64,000 nt of DNA, from contig CACVAY010000112.1 in NCBI GenBank assembly GCA_902727985.1, forward strand, positions 1-64,000, written 5' to 3'. The notes beneath the pieces were generated by a model that did no database searches, was not told the origin of the DNA, and worked only from the letters and a program-made list of their open reading frames with translations. This document shows positions 27,927-37,660 of this stretch, piece by piece; within the stretch, counting starts at the first letter, position 1; each line of letters starts with the position of its first letter. The position numbers and the translations under genes are program-made. Source of the stretch: an uncultured Thiotrichaceae bacterium (GTDB taxonomy: Bacteria > Pseudomonadota > Gammaproteobacteria > Thiotrichales > Thiotrichaceae).

Positions 27927-29078
27927 CTACAAGTTCAGGTCAATAGGCTCTGCTTGACTCATGTGTTCAATAACGAGGTCGAGTTGTACTTGAGTTTCGT
28001 TTTCAAGGCTGTAGCTTTTTAGTTTGTCGAATAGTTCCTGTTGCTCAAGGATATAGCGTTCCCCAGAACTAAGTTGGACATAAGCAGCCCAAGGAATGAA
28101 TTTGGTGAGGACGTAGTCTTGATCTTCCTCTGGGGAAATATCAATATTTAAGCCCGAAATATAAACCAAATTGCGCCCCGCATAAGCAGGGTCTTGAGAG
28201 ACGCTTCGGAAGGCTCGATCAAACTCAGCTTCTGTATTTACCTGTGCAGATGTTAGCATTGGGTTTGATGAGGTAACAATCCATGGCATGGCGCGCATAA
28301 GATTTTTCTCAATCTGCTGCATGCTGTCGAATCCTCCCACTAAATCTGTTTGATAGGTATAGCTAAAATACTCGGGGAGTAAAGAGTCTCCTATCGCTTG
28401 TGGGCCAGAATTTATGTCAAAGAACCAATTCATGTGATCAAAAAAATCTTGCGTGGCTTGAAAGGTTCTGGATGTGCTTTGGATGGAGATGGGGATGTAT
28501 TCACCTTCGCTATGCATTTCTATCATTTTTTCGAGATTCAGCATTAAACTCAGTTCTCGAGTGCGAGATAAAAACTGATTGTCAATGGTGATTAGACAAC
28601 GTTTAGCGTGCATATCAACAAAAATATGATTTTTTGCGAATTCGTATTCTTTTAAATACCAATCAAGTACACCATGAATTTTTCCGCAGTTACTTGAGCA
28701 TTGCGAATGTTCGCTTTGGATACGACGGTACGTACCGTAGACTTTGGTTATAGGGTCATAGCCAACATGGCTGGCATGTAATATGAATAAATCCTTACCA
28801 TGATGTGCGTGCGGCCCGTGTCGTTCGCAGGCCATAATGCCGCCAACTTGTCCGTGATTGAAAGGAAACACACCAAAATGTTTAGCCAGTAAAATGATGG
28901 GGTAGCCTTGGCTCTCATCAGAACAGAAAGCACGTGAAGGCATGATTTTTCCAGTTTCAAAGCCTAAATCTAACAGCCAGTTGTGGAGTCTGGGAATGAA
29001 ATTACTATACCAAAACCAGTAGTGATCCATACGAAAATTACCGATTCTCGCCTGAATATTTTCACGAACATTATACAT
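27927..29078 (-). CDS. Probable LCIB/LCIC-type beta-carbonic anhydrase
   Basis: 383 aa, soluble, no signal peptide. Residues about 70-145 carry FNHGQVGGIMACERHGPH, LFILHASHVGYDP, YGTYRR and CSSNCGKIHGVLDWYL, which match in order and spacing the metal-binding pattern of the LCIB (limiting-CO2-inducible) family: Cys84, His104 and Cys127 or Cys131 are candidate zinc ligands, with the G-G before and the H-V-G strand. That assignment is from memory of the family. The C-terminal half (about 200-380) is unfamiliar. It diverges from csoS1D, sharing a gap with a CbbR-type operator, so a role in inorganic-carbon supply fits. It could also be an uncharacterised metal protein. Confidence 0.58.
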   Translation of the reverse strand: MYNVRENIQARIGNFRMDHYWFWYSNFIPRLHNWLLDLGFETGKIMPSRAFCSDESQGYPIILLAKHFGVFPFNHGQVGGIMACERHGPHAHHGKDLFILHASHVGYDPITKVYGTYRRIQSEHSQCSSNCGKIHGVLDWYLKEYEFAKNHIFVDMHAKRCLITIDNQFLSRTRELSLMLNLEKMIEMHSEGEYIPISIQSTSRTFQATQDFFDHMNWFFDINSGPQAIGDSLLPEYFSYTYQTDLVGGFDSMQQIEKNLMRAMPWIVTSSNPMLTSAQVNTEAEFDRAFRSVSQDPAYAGRNLVYISGLNIDISPEEDQDYVLTKFIPWAAYVQLSSGERYILEQQELFDKLKSYSLENETQVQLDLVIEHMSQAEPIDLNL

Positions 29079-29493
29079 AATTGTTTGTTTTATTTATGAG
29101 TGGTTTGAAGGGAAAAATTCTTCAGATAATTGTACCAAAATCTACGTTGCCTTGATTTCTACTTTATTAATACATTGTATTGTGATTAGGAAGTGCAACG
29201 AGATTAATGTATTCAATTGGTTAGGCTGTATAGGGGGCTGTTTTTGGTGTTTTGCATCAGGTAATAGTCATCTGCGATAAAGCATGTGGTTCTCTTATGT
29301 TTCTTTGAAGGTTTAAACGCTACTTGGAAAAACCAGATAATTTCTAGAAAGTTAAGTGAAAGGCTGTGCACTATTAACAATTGTTAATGGCTAACTTGAT
29401 AAATCGATATGCTATTGAGCGACACCTTTAATGATCATCTCAGGAAAAGCCGATACAATGCCGCATATCTTAATGGCGACCTTCTGAATCTAT
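29079..29493. other. Divergent promoter region between LCIB-like gene and csoS1D
   Basis: About 415 bases without a gene, A/T-rich. It contains the perfect palindrome at 29373-29388 that recurs before cbbL. Both flanking genes could be controlled from here. Confidence 0.6.
29373..29388. promoter_or_regulatory. Candidate CbbR operator upstream of csoS1D
   Basis: ATTAACAATTGTTAAT, a perfect 16-bp palindrome of the T-N11-A LysR type, about 105 bp before csoS1D. The same arms ATTAAC/GTTAAT with 4-bp centre occur at 31175-31190 between cbbR and cbbL. Confidence 0.65.
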
Positions 29494-30126
29494 ATGGATA
29501 ATGTCAATCTACGAGTCTATTCCTTTATTGATTCGTTACAACCACAGCTTGCTTCTTATTTAGCAACGTCTTCACAGGGTTTTTTGCCGATTCCGGGTGA
29601 TGCGTGTTTGTGGGTTGAGGTTTCTCCGAGTATGTCTGTCCATAAGCTTAGTGATCTTGCTTTAAAGCAGACCAATGTTCGTCTTGGTCAGCAAGTGGTG
29701 GAACGTGCCTTTGGTACAATGGAGGTGCACTATCGCAATCAGAGTGAAGTTCAAGCGGCGGGTGATGCGATTCTAAACGAGATTCATCATGATATCTCTC
29801 ACCGTGAACCTTGCCGTATTGCCTGGAAGGAAATTATTCGCGCAGTCGCACCTGACCATGCAACATTGATCAACCGCCAACTACGTCAAGGTTCGATGCT
29901 GCTTCCTGGTAAGAGTATGTTTATTCTTGAGACCGAGCCAGCAGGATATATCGTATATGCGGCCAATGAAGCAGAAAAGGGGGCGCATGTAACTTTAGTT
30001 GATGTCAAAGCTTTTGGTCCGTTTGGTCGCTTGATTATGATGGGAACAGAAGCTGAGGCCGAACAGGCTATGTTTGCTGCTGAGCGTGCAATTGATAGAC
30101 TAAATCAGAATGCGGGTCAGCGTTAG
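29494..30126 (+). CDS. csoS1D: Carboxysome shell protein CsoS1D (tandem BMC, trimer)
   Basis: 210 aa with two BMC domains (about 8-98 and 105-205), the second with [42 protein letters not shown]. Size and double-domain layout match CsoS1D, the stacking BMC-T trimer thought to provide a gated pore for large metabolites such as RuBP and 3-PGA in the alpha-carboxysome shell. It is separated from the main cso operon by cbbR on the other strand and has its own operator-containing promoter. Confidence 0.88.
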   Translation: MDNVNLRVYSFIDSLQPQLASYLATSSQGFLPIPGDACLWVEVSPSMSVHKLSDLALKQTNVRLGQQVVERAFGTMEVHYRNQSEVQAAGDAILNEIHHDISHREPCRIAWKEIIRAVAPDHATLINRQLRQGSMLLPGKSMFILETEPAGYIVYAANEAEKGAHVTLVDVKAFGPFGRLIMMGTEAEAEQAMFAAERAIDRLNQNAGQR

Positions 30127-30181
30127 TTTGTTTTATCCTTGTCGGTGGTGTTCAAGGTGAGTGTTTACAGCTCTTGATTAA

Positions 30182-31135
30182 TTACTGATGCAATCCTCTG
30201 TATATTTCAATCTGCTTATGTGTTTCTTCACGTATGGTTTTTGTCCCATCATCAATTAAAAATTCTAGAAATTTTTGTGCTGTGCAAGAAAGTCGTTTGT
30301 TCTTAAGGTGAACGGCATACCATTTTCGTGTAATAGGAAAGTGTTGTACATCAAGCACTGTTAATAACCCTGCCTCTAGTTCCAGCTTTAGATTATGTAG
30401 GGATAAGACTGAAATCCCCAAGCCTGCCATAACAGCCTGTTTAATGGCTTCGGCGCTACCTAATTCCATATAAGTATTGGCTCTTAAATTGTTTTCTTGA
30501 AAGAGTCGTGCTCTACAGGCTCTAGTTCCAGAGCCCTGTTCTCTAGATATAAAGCGCTCATTAGCAATTGTAGATAAAGGGATATTTTTTTCATTTGCAA
30601 AAGGGTGATCCTTAGGGGCAACAACCACTAAAGGGTTGTCTAGAAAATAATAAGCTTCCAGCGAAATGTTTTGGGGGAGGGTGCCCATGATAAAAATATC
30701 ATCAAGGTTCTCAGCTAATCTATCGCCTACCTTGGACTGATTGGTGATTGTCAAAGCAGGTTCGACTTCGGGGTGGTCTTTTAAGAAACGCCCTAGCAAA
30801 TGAGGCATGAAGTATTTAGAGGTGGTGATTGCAGAAAGGCGCAAGGGGCCTTTGATGGTTTTACCCATATCTTGAATGTCTGAATTGAGTAGCTCAAGTC
30901 TGTTAAGTACATCGTCTGTAGCTTCAAATAACTCTTTTCCGGCCTCAGTTAAGAAGATTTTTTTGCCGACTTTCTCTACAAGGGGGATTCCCACACTCTC
31001 GGCAAGGCGTTTTATCTGAATCGATACACCGGATTGAGAAAGATGCAATTCCTTTGCAACAGCAGTAAATGATAAGTGTGTAGCAAGACTGTGAAATAAA
31101 CGCATCTGGTGAATGGTTATATGCTTTAAATTCAT
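30182..31135 (-). CDS. cbbR: LysR-family RuBisCO operon regulator CbbR
   Basis: 317 aa. HTH: ITIHQMRLFHSLATHLSFTAVAKELHLSQSGVSIQIKRLAESVGIPLVEKVGKKIFLTEAG; the effector domain follows from about residue 90, with SREQGSGTRACRARLFQENN typical of CbbR ligand sites. It is divergent from cbbL with a 175-bp gap holding a palindromic LysR-type site. CbbR proteins activate the Calvin-cycle operon in response to metabolites such as RuBP, PEP or NADPH. Confidence 0.93.
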   Translation of the reverse strand: MNLKHITIHQMRLFHSLATHLSFTAVAKELHLSQSGVSIQIKRLAESVGIPLVEKVGKKIFLTEAGKELFEATDDVLNRLELLNSDIQDMGKTIKGPLRLSAITTSKYFMPHLLGRFLKDHPEVEPALTITNQSKVGDRLAENLDDIFIMGTLPQNISLEAYYFLDNPLVVVAPKDHPFANEKNIPLSTIANERFISREQGSGTRACRARLFQENNLRANTYMELGSAEAIKQAVMAGLGISVLSLHNLKLELEAGLLTVLDVQHFPITRKWYAVHLKNKRLSCTAQKFLEFLIDDGTKTIREETHKQIEIYRGLHQ

Positions 31136-31174
31136 GCTGTTGTATTCTCTATAAAGATATTAGTCTTTTCTAAT

Positions 31175-31190
31175 ATTAACTATGGTTAAT
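31175..31190. promoter_or_regulatory. Candidate CbbR operator in the cbbR-cbbL gap
   Basis: ATTAAC-TATG-GTTAAT, inverted repeat with 6-bp arms, 120 bp before cbbL. It matches the arms of the palindrome upstream of csoS1D exactly. Confidence 0.7.
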
Positions 31191-31310
31191 GGTGTCCATG
31201 AGAACTATTTACTGTTAGTAGTCTAGGACATTTTCTATCATCCTCCCAGCTGAAGACGAGCCTCGTCGAGGCACTAAATTCCCAACTGCGTTTATAGGAA
31301 GGAGAAAATA

Positions 31311-32729
31311 ATGGCGAAGAAATACGAAGCTGGTGTTAAGGAATATCGGCAAACTTATTGGCAGCCAGAATATGTCCCGTTGGACTCTGATATTCTGGCA
31401 TGTTTTAAGATCAGCCCGCAACCTGGTGTTGACCGTGAAGAAGCTGCAGCCGCTGTGGCAGCAGAATCTTCAACAGGTACATGGACTACGGTATGGACTG
31501 ACCTTTTGACCGATATGGATTATTACCGTGGACGTGCGTACTCAATCGAAGACGTACCAGGTGATGATTCTTGCTTCTATGCATTTATCGCATACCCAAT
31601 CGATCTTTTTGAAGAAGGTTCGGTTGTAAACGTATTTACCTCTTTGGTAGGTAACGTATTCGGATTTAAAGCGGTACGTGCTCTACGTCTGGAAGACGTA
31701 AGATTCTCGCTACACTACATCAAGACATGTAATGGACCACCGCATGGTATCCAGGTTGAGCGTGATCATATGACTAAATATGGTCGTCCAATGCTGGGTT
31801 GTACTATCAAGCCTAAGCTTGGTCTATCGGCTAAAAACTACGGTCGTGCGGTATATGAAGTACTACGTGGTGGACTTGATTTCTCGAAAGATGATGAAAA
31901 CATCAACTCACAGCCATTCATGCGTTGGAGAGATCGCTTCTTGTTTGTTCAAGATGCAATCGAAACTGCTGAGGCTCAAACAGGTGAGCGTAAAGGTCAC
32001 TACCTTAACGTTACTGCTCCTTCTCCAGAAGAAATGTACGAGCGTGCTGAATTTGCTAAAGAGATTGGTTCTCCGATCATCATGCATGACTTCCTAACAG
32101 GTGGTTTGACTGCAAACACAGGTCTGGCTCGCTGGTGTCGTAAGAATGGTGTGTTACTTCACATTCACCGTGCAATGCACGCTGTACTAGATCGTAACCC
32201 ACATCACGGTATTCACTTCCGTGTTCTAACTAAAGCACTTCGTTTGTCAGGTGGTGATCATCTCCATACGGGTACGGTTGTTGGTAAGTTGGAAGGTGAC
32301 AGAGCGTCAACATTAGGTTGGATCGATTTACTACGTGAATCATTCGTTCCTGAAGATCGTTCACGCGGTATCTTCTTCGATCAGGACTGGGGTTCAATGC
32401 CTGGTGTATTCGCTGTTGCTTCGGGTGGTATCCACGTATGGCACATGCCTGCGCTAGTTAGCATCTTTGGTGATGACTCAGTACTCCAGTTTGGTGGTGG
32501 TACTCTTGGTCACCCTTGGGGTAACGCTGCTGGTGCTGCTGCTAACCGTGTCGCTTTGGAAGCGTGTGTAGAAGCTCGTAACCGTGGTGTTGAATTAGAA
32601 CGTGAAGGTAAGGAAATCCTTACTAAAGCTGCTAACTCAAGCCCAGAACTTAAGATCGCTATGGAAACATGGAAAGAAATTAAGTTTGAGTTCGACACAG
32701 TCGATAAGCTTGATACACAGAACCGTTAA
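31311..32729 (+). CDS. cbbL: RuBisCO large subunit, form IA (carboxysomal)
   Basis: 472 aa, standard length. Catalyses carboxylation of RuBP. Active-site motifs: [17 protein letters not shown] (catalytic lysine), [24 protein letters not shown] with the carbamylated lysine and Mg ligands, [14 protein letters not shown], and [35 protein letters not shown] strong GGAAGGAG site precedes the ATG. First gene of the alpha-carboxysome operon, with a short leader containing GCCTC-gtc-GAGGC (31260-31272). Confidence 0.99.
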   Translation: MAKKYEAGVKEYRQTYWQPEYVPLDSDILACFKISPQPGVDREEAAAAVAAESSTGTWTTVWTDLLTDMDYYRGRAYSIEDVPGDDSCFYAFIAYPIDLFEEGSVVNVFTSLVGNVFGFKAVRALRLEDVRFSLHYIKTCNGPPHGIQVERDHMTKYGRPMLGCTIKPKLGLSAKNYGRAVYEVLRGGLDFSKDDENINSQPFMRWRDRFLFVQDAIETAEAQTGERKGHYLNVTAPSPEEMYERAEFAKEIGSPIIMHDFLTGGLTANTGLARWCRKNGVLLHIHRAMHAVLDRNPHHGIHFRVLTKALRLSGGDHLHTGTVVGKLEGDRASTLGWIDLLRESFVPEDRSRGIFFDQDWGSMPGVFAVASGGIHVWHMPALVSIFGDDSVLQFGGGTLGHPWGNAAGAAANRVALEACVEARNRGVELEREGKEILTKAANSSPELKIAMETWKEIKFEFDTVDKLDTQNR

Positions 32730-32747
32730 TCTTAAGGAGTAAATAAT

Positions 32748-33077
32748 ATGTCTAATGTTGCAGACTTCAAACAGTCAATTAAATTTGAAACATTTTCTTA
32801 TTTACCTGCTTTAACATCTGAAGAAACTCGTGCTCAGATTCAATACATCGTTTCACAAGGTTGGAACCCTGCGATTGAGCATGTTGAGCCAGCACGTGCA
32901 GCTGATATTTACTGGTTCATGTGGAAGCTTCCCATGTTCGGTGAGCAGAGTGTTGATGAAATTCTTACAGAGCTAGAAGCGTGTAAGCGTGAATATCCGA
33001 ATCATCACATTCGTTTGATCGGCTATGACAACTATACGCAGAGTCAAGGGACAGCATTCGTTGTATATCGCGGCTAA
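32748..33077 (+). CDS. cbbS: RuBisCO small subunit, form IA
   Basis: 109 aa. Caps the L8S8 holoenzyme. Motifs: [33 protein letters not shown] and [41 protein letters not shown]. Good AAGGAG before the start; 18 bp after cbbL. Confidence 0.99.
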   Translation: MSNVADFKQSIKFETFSYLPALTSEETRAQIQYIVSQGWNPAIEHVEPARAADIYWFMWKLPMFGEQSVDEILTELEACKREYPNHHIRLIGYDNYTQSQGTAFVVYRG

Positions 33078-33104
33078 TTAATCCACAGACTTGAGGATAT
33101 AAAC

Positions 33105-35456
33105 ATGCCACAAAATGTGACAAGCGCCGACAAAAAACGTATGGCGCAAGAGGCCCGGACACGGGCCGCACTAAAAAAGCAGAGCGGAGGTGGCAGGTCT
33201 CGTACAAGACCTGCAAGACCAAATGGTAGCGCGGCAGCGAGTGCCAGTTCTGATGTAACGATGACAGCCAATGCTCCTGCGAATGGCGCACCTTCTCAAG
33301 ATATCTCAGCAGCTAATACGTTAAGTGCTGAGATGTTGAAGGGGGCCGTTGATCAATTTGAGACTGCTGATGAAAACGTAGCAGACGAATTGTGTGAAAT
33401 GGTTGTTACCAACCCTGCAGCGTTAGGGTCGTTAACACCTGCTATTCGTAGGCTCTGTCGTAATCGCCGCAAAGTCATTTCCTCGAGAGGGAAAGTCGGT
33501 GTGATGAAAACGCGTAATGCATCGGGTACTTCTAGTAACGCGATGCTAGCGAATGCATTACTTGATGATGATGCGGGTTCGAGAGATTTTGCAAAGAGCC
33601 GACGTTCTGCTATCAGCAGGATGGGGCGAGGCAATAAGCCGAAAAGTCGGCCAAGTCGGCCTCAGCGTCCAAAAGTAGCGCCGCCTAAAGTTGAGGTTGG
33701 AACAACGCTATCCGGTGGTTCTGTTACAGGGACGCAGGTTGAACGTATTGAGAACGTTACAGGTAACGAGCAAGGAATATGTCGTTCGGTAACGGGTACT
33801 GAGTACATTGGTACTGAACAATTCTCCAACTTTTGTGATACCACTCCAGAGAAACCAACGCCGAAGGTTGGCGCAAGTCTTACGGTTTCAGGTGGGGCAG
33901 TTTCTGGCACAGAAATCGGACGTTCTGTAAAGATGACAGGTGATGAGCAAGGTTCATGTCAGGCGGTTACTGGTTCTGAATACCTTGGCGCTGAACGGTT
34001 TGCTGATTTTTGTGACAACAAGGGCTTAACTCAGCCAGCTAATAAAGTTGTTGCAGGAACTAGCCAGAAGCAAGGTATCTCGATTACTGGTGCTGACGAA
34101 GCCAGGCAGAATGCTACAACGGGGATGGAAATTGGTGCTGATAGACCTATTACAGGTTCTCAGTACACAGAAGTCTCTAAGGATTTGTCGAGTTACTCAT
34201 CTGGTCGTTCTAATTTGCCAAGCAAAATGGAGCGCCCTGAAGCACCTGGTGGATCAGGTGTTACTGGTGATGAATACAGTTCCTATGATGAGATTACTGG
34301 CTCAGATTATTCGTTCAATTCTCCGTCATTTTCTTATAGCAGAGCATCAAGTGAAGCTGCGCAAGTGCCGAGCAAAGTAGGTGTTGATGCCTCATGTTCG
34401 GGACAACGTATTACAGGCAACTTGGTCGATCGTTCTGAGAAAGTTACGGGTAATGAACATGGTTCTGATCGACATTTGACAGGTTCTCAGTACGGCCGTA
34501 ATAGCTGTGCACAGCCTTCAAAGGTTTCATCGACCCATGCTTTCGCGGGTGGTCGGTTGACTGGTAACAGGGTAGAACATGACCCAAAAATCAACGGTGA
34601 TGGGATCAGCGGGTGTCAACCTGTCACCGGAACGGAGCTACATGGTTTAGAGCAATTAGCTGACCATTGTTCCAGCACCCAAGTGCCTGTTTCAGCAGGG
34701 TTCGATAATACGCCACCGATGGTGCCGCCACAACCAGCAGTAGAGCCTCATGCGCATGATTTTGCACAGGCGATACCGCAACAGTTTGTGCAGCCAACAG
34801 TGGCGCATGTCCAGCCCCAGAACGCAGTGCCAGCAGCTGCTCCTCAGGGTGCATGCTGCAACCAATGTGCAGCGAGACAGTTAGCGGAACAGGCCGGTTT
34901 GTTACATGGTCACCAGCATCCGCAAGCTCAACCAGCCATGATGCAAGAGCCGCAAGCTCAGCATTATGTGCAACAAAATGTGGGGATGGTCACAGGCCCA
35001 AATAACATGGGCTTGGGAGTGGTTTCAGGTGTGCCTGAAGCACATTATCCACAACACGCTGTACAAACCACGGCAAATGTTCCTGTCTATCAGACGCAGA
35101 CAGCGCAATTTGCACAACAGCATGCATATCCTAACCCTAACGGGCAGGTGCAGCCTGTTGAACAAGCCCATGATCCCTTTTCTCATCGAGTTACAGGAGA
35201 AGGTCGTGATGATGGTTTGCCCATAACAGGTGATAACTGGGCGCGTGGTGATCAGGTAACTGGCACAGAAGGGCGTTGGTCGCAAGGCCGCAACCCTACG
35301 CTACAAGTGGACTCCAGAATGAATGTTCCGGGAGCGCATTTAAACAAAGGGATGGATCGTCCTCAAGCAGTAGAGCCTATTGCTCCAATAACCGGGAGTA
35401 GCGGTAATACTGAGTCAGGTGCACAGGTGACGGTATCGGGCGGAGCCCGAGGATAG
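33105..35456 (+). CDS. csoS2: Carboxysome scaffold protein CsoS2
   Basis: 783 aa, intrinsically disordered linker between RuBisCO and shell. The basic N-terminal region (to about residue 190) contains the helical RuBisCO-binding segments (e.g. KKRMAQEARTRAALKKQ, RRLCRNRRKVISSRGK). The middle has repeats of the SGxxVTG...VTGNEQG...VTGTEY type, several with the paired cysteines (SNFC, ADFC). The C-terminus carries ITGDNWARGDQVTGTEGRW and the typical closing VTVSGGARG. Unusual is a Q/P/H-rich stretch (about residues 527-686) with a CCNQC motif between repeats and C-terminal peptide. I could not identify a definite slippery site for the -1 frameshift known in some species. Confidence 0.96.
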   Translation: MPQNVTSADKKRMAQEARTRAALKKQSGGGRSRTRPARPNGSAAASASSDVTMTANAPANGAPSQDISAANTLSAEMLKGAVDQFETADENVADELCEMVVTNPAALGSLTPAIRRLCRNRRKVISSRGKVGVMKTRNASGTSSNAMLANALLDDDAGSRDFAKSRRSAISRMGRGNKPKSRPSRPQRPKVAPPKVEVGTTLSGGSVTGTQVERIENVTGNEQGICRSVTGTEYIGTEQFSNFCDTTPEKPTPKVGASLTVSGGAVSGTEIGRSVKMTGDEQGSCQAVTGSEYLGAERFADFCDNKGLTQPANKVVAGTSQKQGISITGADEARQNATTGMEIGADRPITGSQYTEVSKDLSSYSSGRSNLPSKMERPEAPGGSGVTGDEYSSYDEITGSDYSFNSPSFSYSRASSEAAQVPSKVGVDASCSGQRITGNLVDRSEKVTGNEHGSDRHLTGSQYGRNSCAQPSKVSSTHAFAGGRLTGNRVEHDPKINGDGISGCQPVTGTELHGLEQLADHCSSTQVPVSAGFDNTPPMVPPQPAVEPHAHDFAQAIPQQFVQPTVAHVQPQNAVPAAAPQGACCNQCAARQLAEQAGLLHGHQHPQAQPAMMQEPQAQHYVQQNVGMVTGPNNMGLGVVSGVPEAHYPQHAVQTTANVPVYQTQTAQFAQQHAYPNPNGQVQPVEQAHDPFSHRVTGEGRDDGLPITGDNWARGDQVTGTEGRWSQGRNPTLQVDSRMNVPGAHLNKGMDRPQAVEPIAPITGSSGNTESGAQVTVSGGARG

Positions 35457-35476
35457 AAGGTTAAGAGGATTAGTTT

Positions 35477-37069
35477 ATGAATACACGAAATGCATACGCT
35501 ATTCGAGCGGCAAAAATGCAAAACAGTCGAACGACGAGAAGTCGTAGGGTTGCTACTGCATCGGCGCCAGCTGGATTAGCGCTTGCAAACGCAGATTCTA
35601 CTCCTGTTCCTCTAGAAGAGGCTGCTGCAGCATTGTCTACTCAATCTTGTAGCAGTCTTCCTCCTCGTCATACCAGGCATCCGTTAACGGATGGATACAT
35701 GAATGCGCGCTTGGCGCATTGTGAAGAGTCAGTGAATGGCCGCTTCGACGCGATCATTCCTGCATTAAGAGCCATAGCAGATCGTCCCTATGGTAGTGGC
35801 TACGACAATGACGTGCAGAAAATTGCAAGTCAGTATCTTGGCTATAAATTACCTCAATCCAGTCTGGAGTACGCTTGGATTGAAGGCCCCAATATGAAGA
35901 AGCTGTATGGGCATTGTGCCTTTACAGCACTACAAAAGTCGGTGGAGCAATTCACTGATGATTTGAAAAATCAAGTAGAGACTGTTCAGGATACCCGTAA
36001 TTTCTTTTTAGATTGTGGTTATCACGCGGTTGACATCAGTCCTTGTTCCGATGGTCGCTTGAAAGGACTCATGCGCTACATCTTGAGGCTGCCCTTATCA
36101 TCATTTACGCGTCGAAAAGCATACGCAGGTGCATTATTTGATGTTGAAACCGATGTGAAACATTGGGCAGATACCGAATTAAAACGTTTTCGTGAGGGTG
36201 TACCTTCAACAGTTGATTCAGGAACACGCTACCTGAAAATAGCGGTATATCATTTCAGTACCAGTATGCCAACGCATGAAGGATGTGCAGCTCACGGAAG
36301 TAATGATAAACAAGCGATTGGTGCGGCAATAGAACGCCTTGAGCAGTTTAAAGAAGCTATCGAAAACTCCTTTTGCTGTGGGGCAACGACCGATATTTTA
36401 CTAATTGGCGTTGATACCGATAACGATTCGATTCGTGTTCATACCCCTGACTCAACCGGCAAGATAAATGCTTATCGTTATGTTGATAATGCTGAATTAT
36501 ATGCCTCAACAGTTAGTCTTACAGAAGATGATGGTCGCATTAGTGTTCACGAAACCATTAGAAACTCTTGCATGCAGGATGGGTGGGCGAAAGCAGACGG
36601 TGAGCCTCATGAGGGCATGCGTCGTCTTATAGCAAACTTATTAATAAACAATCTTTCGCAGATTGATTATGTTTCAGACCTCTACGGTGGTGTCTATTCC
36701 GATATTGGCCATGGCGAAAAATATATCAGCGTGGGGGACGGCATTGAAGAAGTACAGATGCGCAACCTCGCTTATTACGCTCACCTCCACACATTGGAAG
36801 AAGGTGTGGCTGACATGGATGTTGGTATTAAGATCTTGACTGGCTTGAATGTGAAACACGGTTTGCCGATTCCTATCGCCATTCATTATCGCTATGACGC
36901 CAAAGTACCTAGCGCACGTGAACGTGTGATTGAAAAAGCGCAGCGTGTAAAAGCGGCTATCCAGAAGCGTTATGCGGACTTGGATAAAGAAGATTTCCTA
37001 GCTTTTCAGTTAACCATACAAGATCGTCCAACAGGTAGTGAGTTCGAGCTTGTGGAGAGCGCGTTATGA
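35477..37069 (+). CDS. csoSCA: Carboxysomal carbonic anhydrase CsoSCA
   Basis: 530 aa, divergent beta-class carbonic anhydrase on the inner face of the shell, converting bicarbonate to CO2 for RuBisCO. Candidate zinc ligands are Cys190, His259 and Cys270, with the Asp192-Arg194 dyad in PCSDGR; the spacings (69 and 11 residues) equal those of the characterised Halothiobacillus enzyme (C173, H242, C253). The basic, disordered N-terminus (about 1-60) is where CsoSCA binds RuBisCO. It overlaps csoS4A by 4 bp. Confidence 0.96.
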   Translation: MNTRNAYAIRAAKMQNSRTTRSRRVATASAPAGLALANADSTPVPLEEAAAALSTQSCSSLPPRHTRHPLTDGYMNARLAHCEESVNGRFDAIIPALRAIADRPYGSGYDNDVQKIASQYLGYKLPQSSLEYAWIEGPNMKKLYGHCAFTALQKSVEQFTDDLKNQVETVQDTRNFFLDCGYHAVDISPCSDGRLKGLMRYILRLPLSSFTRRKAYAGALFDVETDVKHWADTELKRFREGVPSTVDSGTRYLKIAVYHFSTSMPTHEGCAAHGSNDKQAIGAAIERLEQFKEAIENSFCCGATTDILLIGVDTDNDSIRVHTPDSTGKINAYRYVDNAELYASTVSLTEDDGRISVHETIRNSCMQDGWAKADGEPHEGMRRLIANLLINNLSQIDYVSDLYGGVYSDIGHGEKYISVGDGIEEVQMRNLAYYAHLHTLEEGVADMDVGIKILTGLNVKHGLPIPIAIHYRYDAKVPSARERVIEKAQRVKAAIQKRYADLDKEDFLAFQLTIQDRPTGSEFELVESAL

Positions 37070-37317
37070 GAATTATGAAAGTCGAAAAGACGCTTGTTTC
37101 TACCAACCGCGTCGCTGAACTAGGGCATAGACCACTTTTAGTGGTTAAAGATAAAGAAGATGGTACGCCATTAGTCGCTGTTGATTCTATTGGCTGTGTT
37201 GTAGGTGATTGGGTTATTTGCGTAGGTTCTTCGGCAGCGCGTGAAGCGGCAGGGTCGAAGTCTTACCCATCTGATTTAACGATTATCGGCATCATTGATC
37301 ACTGGGAAAAAGTTTAA
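37066..37317 (+). CDS. csoS4A: Carboxysome pentameric vertex protein CsoS4A
   Basis: 83 aa bacterial microcompartment vertex (BMV/EutN-CcmL) protein. MRIMKVEKTLVSTNRVAELGHRPLLVV and GDWVICVGSSAARE...DLTIIGIIDHWE are typical. Pentamers cap the twelve icosahedral vertices. Its start overlaps the csoSCA stop (ATGA) and csoS4B follows after 2 bp. Confidence 0.97.
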   Translation: MRIMKVEKTLVSTNRVAELGHRPLLVVKDKEDGTPLVAVDSIGCVVGDWVICVGSSAAREAAGSKSYPSDLTIIGIIDHWEKV

Positions 37318-37319
37318 GC

Positions 37320-37574
37320 ATGGAAATCATGCGTGTTCAGTCTGATTTAGTGACGACCAGAAGAGTTCCTGGACTCAAACAGATGTCTTTGAGAGTCCTT
37401 GTTGATTTAAAAGGAAATCTCAGCGTTGGATGTGACCCAGTTGGCGTCCCTGTAGGGAAGTGGGTATTTACAGCAAGTGGTTCTGCTGCAAGATTTGCAT
37501 GCGGTGACCCTGATGTACAAACAGATCTGACGATCGCGGGAATCATTGATCATTGGGATCCGTCAGAGTCGTAG
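37320..37574 (+). CDS. csoS4B: Carboxysome pentameric vertex protein CsoS4B
   Basis: 84 aa paralogue of CsoS4A: MEIMRVQSDLVTTRRVPGLKQMSLRVLVD ... GKWVFTASGSAARFACGD...DLTIAGIIDHWD. Translationally tied to csoS4A by a 2-bp gap. Confidence 0.97.
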   Translation: MEIMRVQSDLVTTRRVPGLKQMSLRVLVDLKGNLSVGCDPVGVPVGKWVFTASGSAARFACGDPDVQTDLTIAGIIDHWDPSES

Positions 37575-37660
37575 TTAAAAGAATTATTTTATCGGTTGCT
37601 AACGTAATAAGAACGAAGCAGCCACTGTTTTAAAACGTATTAATAGTAAGGAGAAATACA

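Noticed and set aside
33105-35456. Programmed -1 frameshift in csoS2
   Set aside because: Known in some alpha-carboxysome species, but I could not find a convincing slippery heptamer with a following structure, so I do not claim it.
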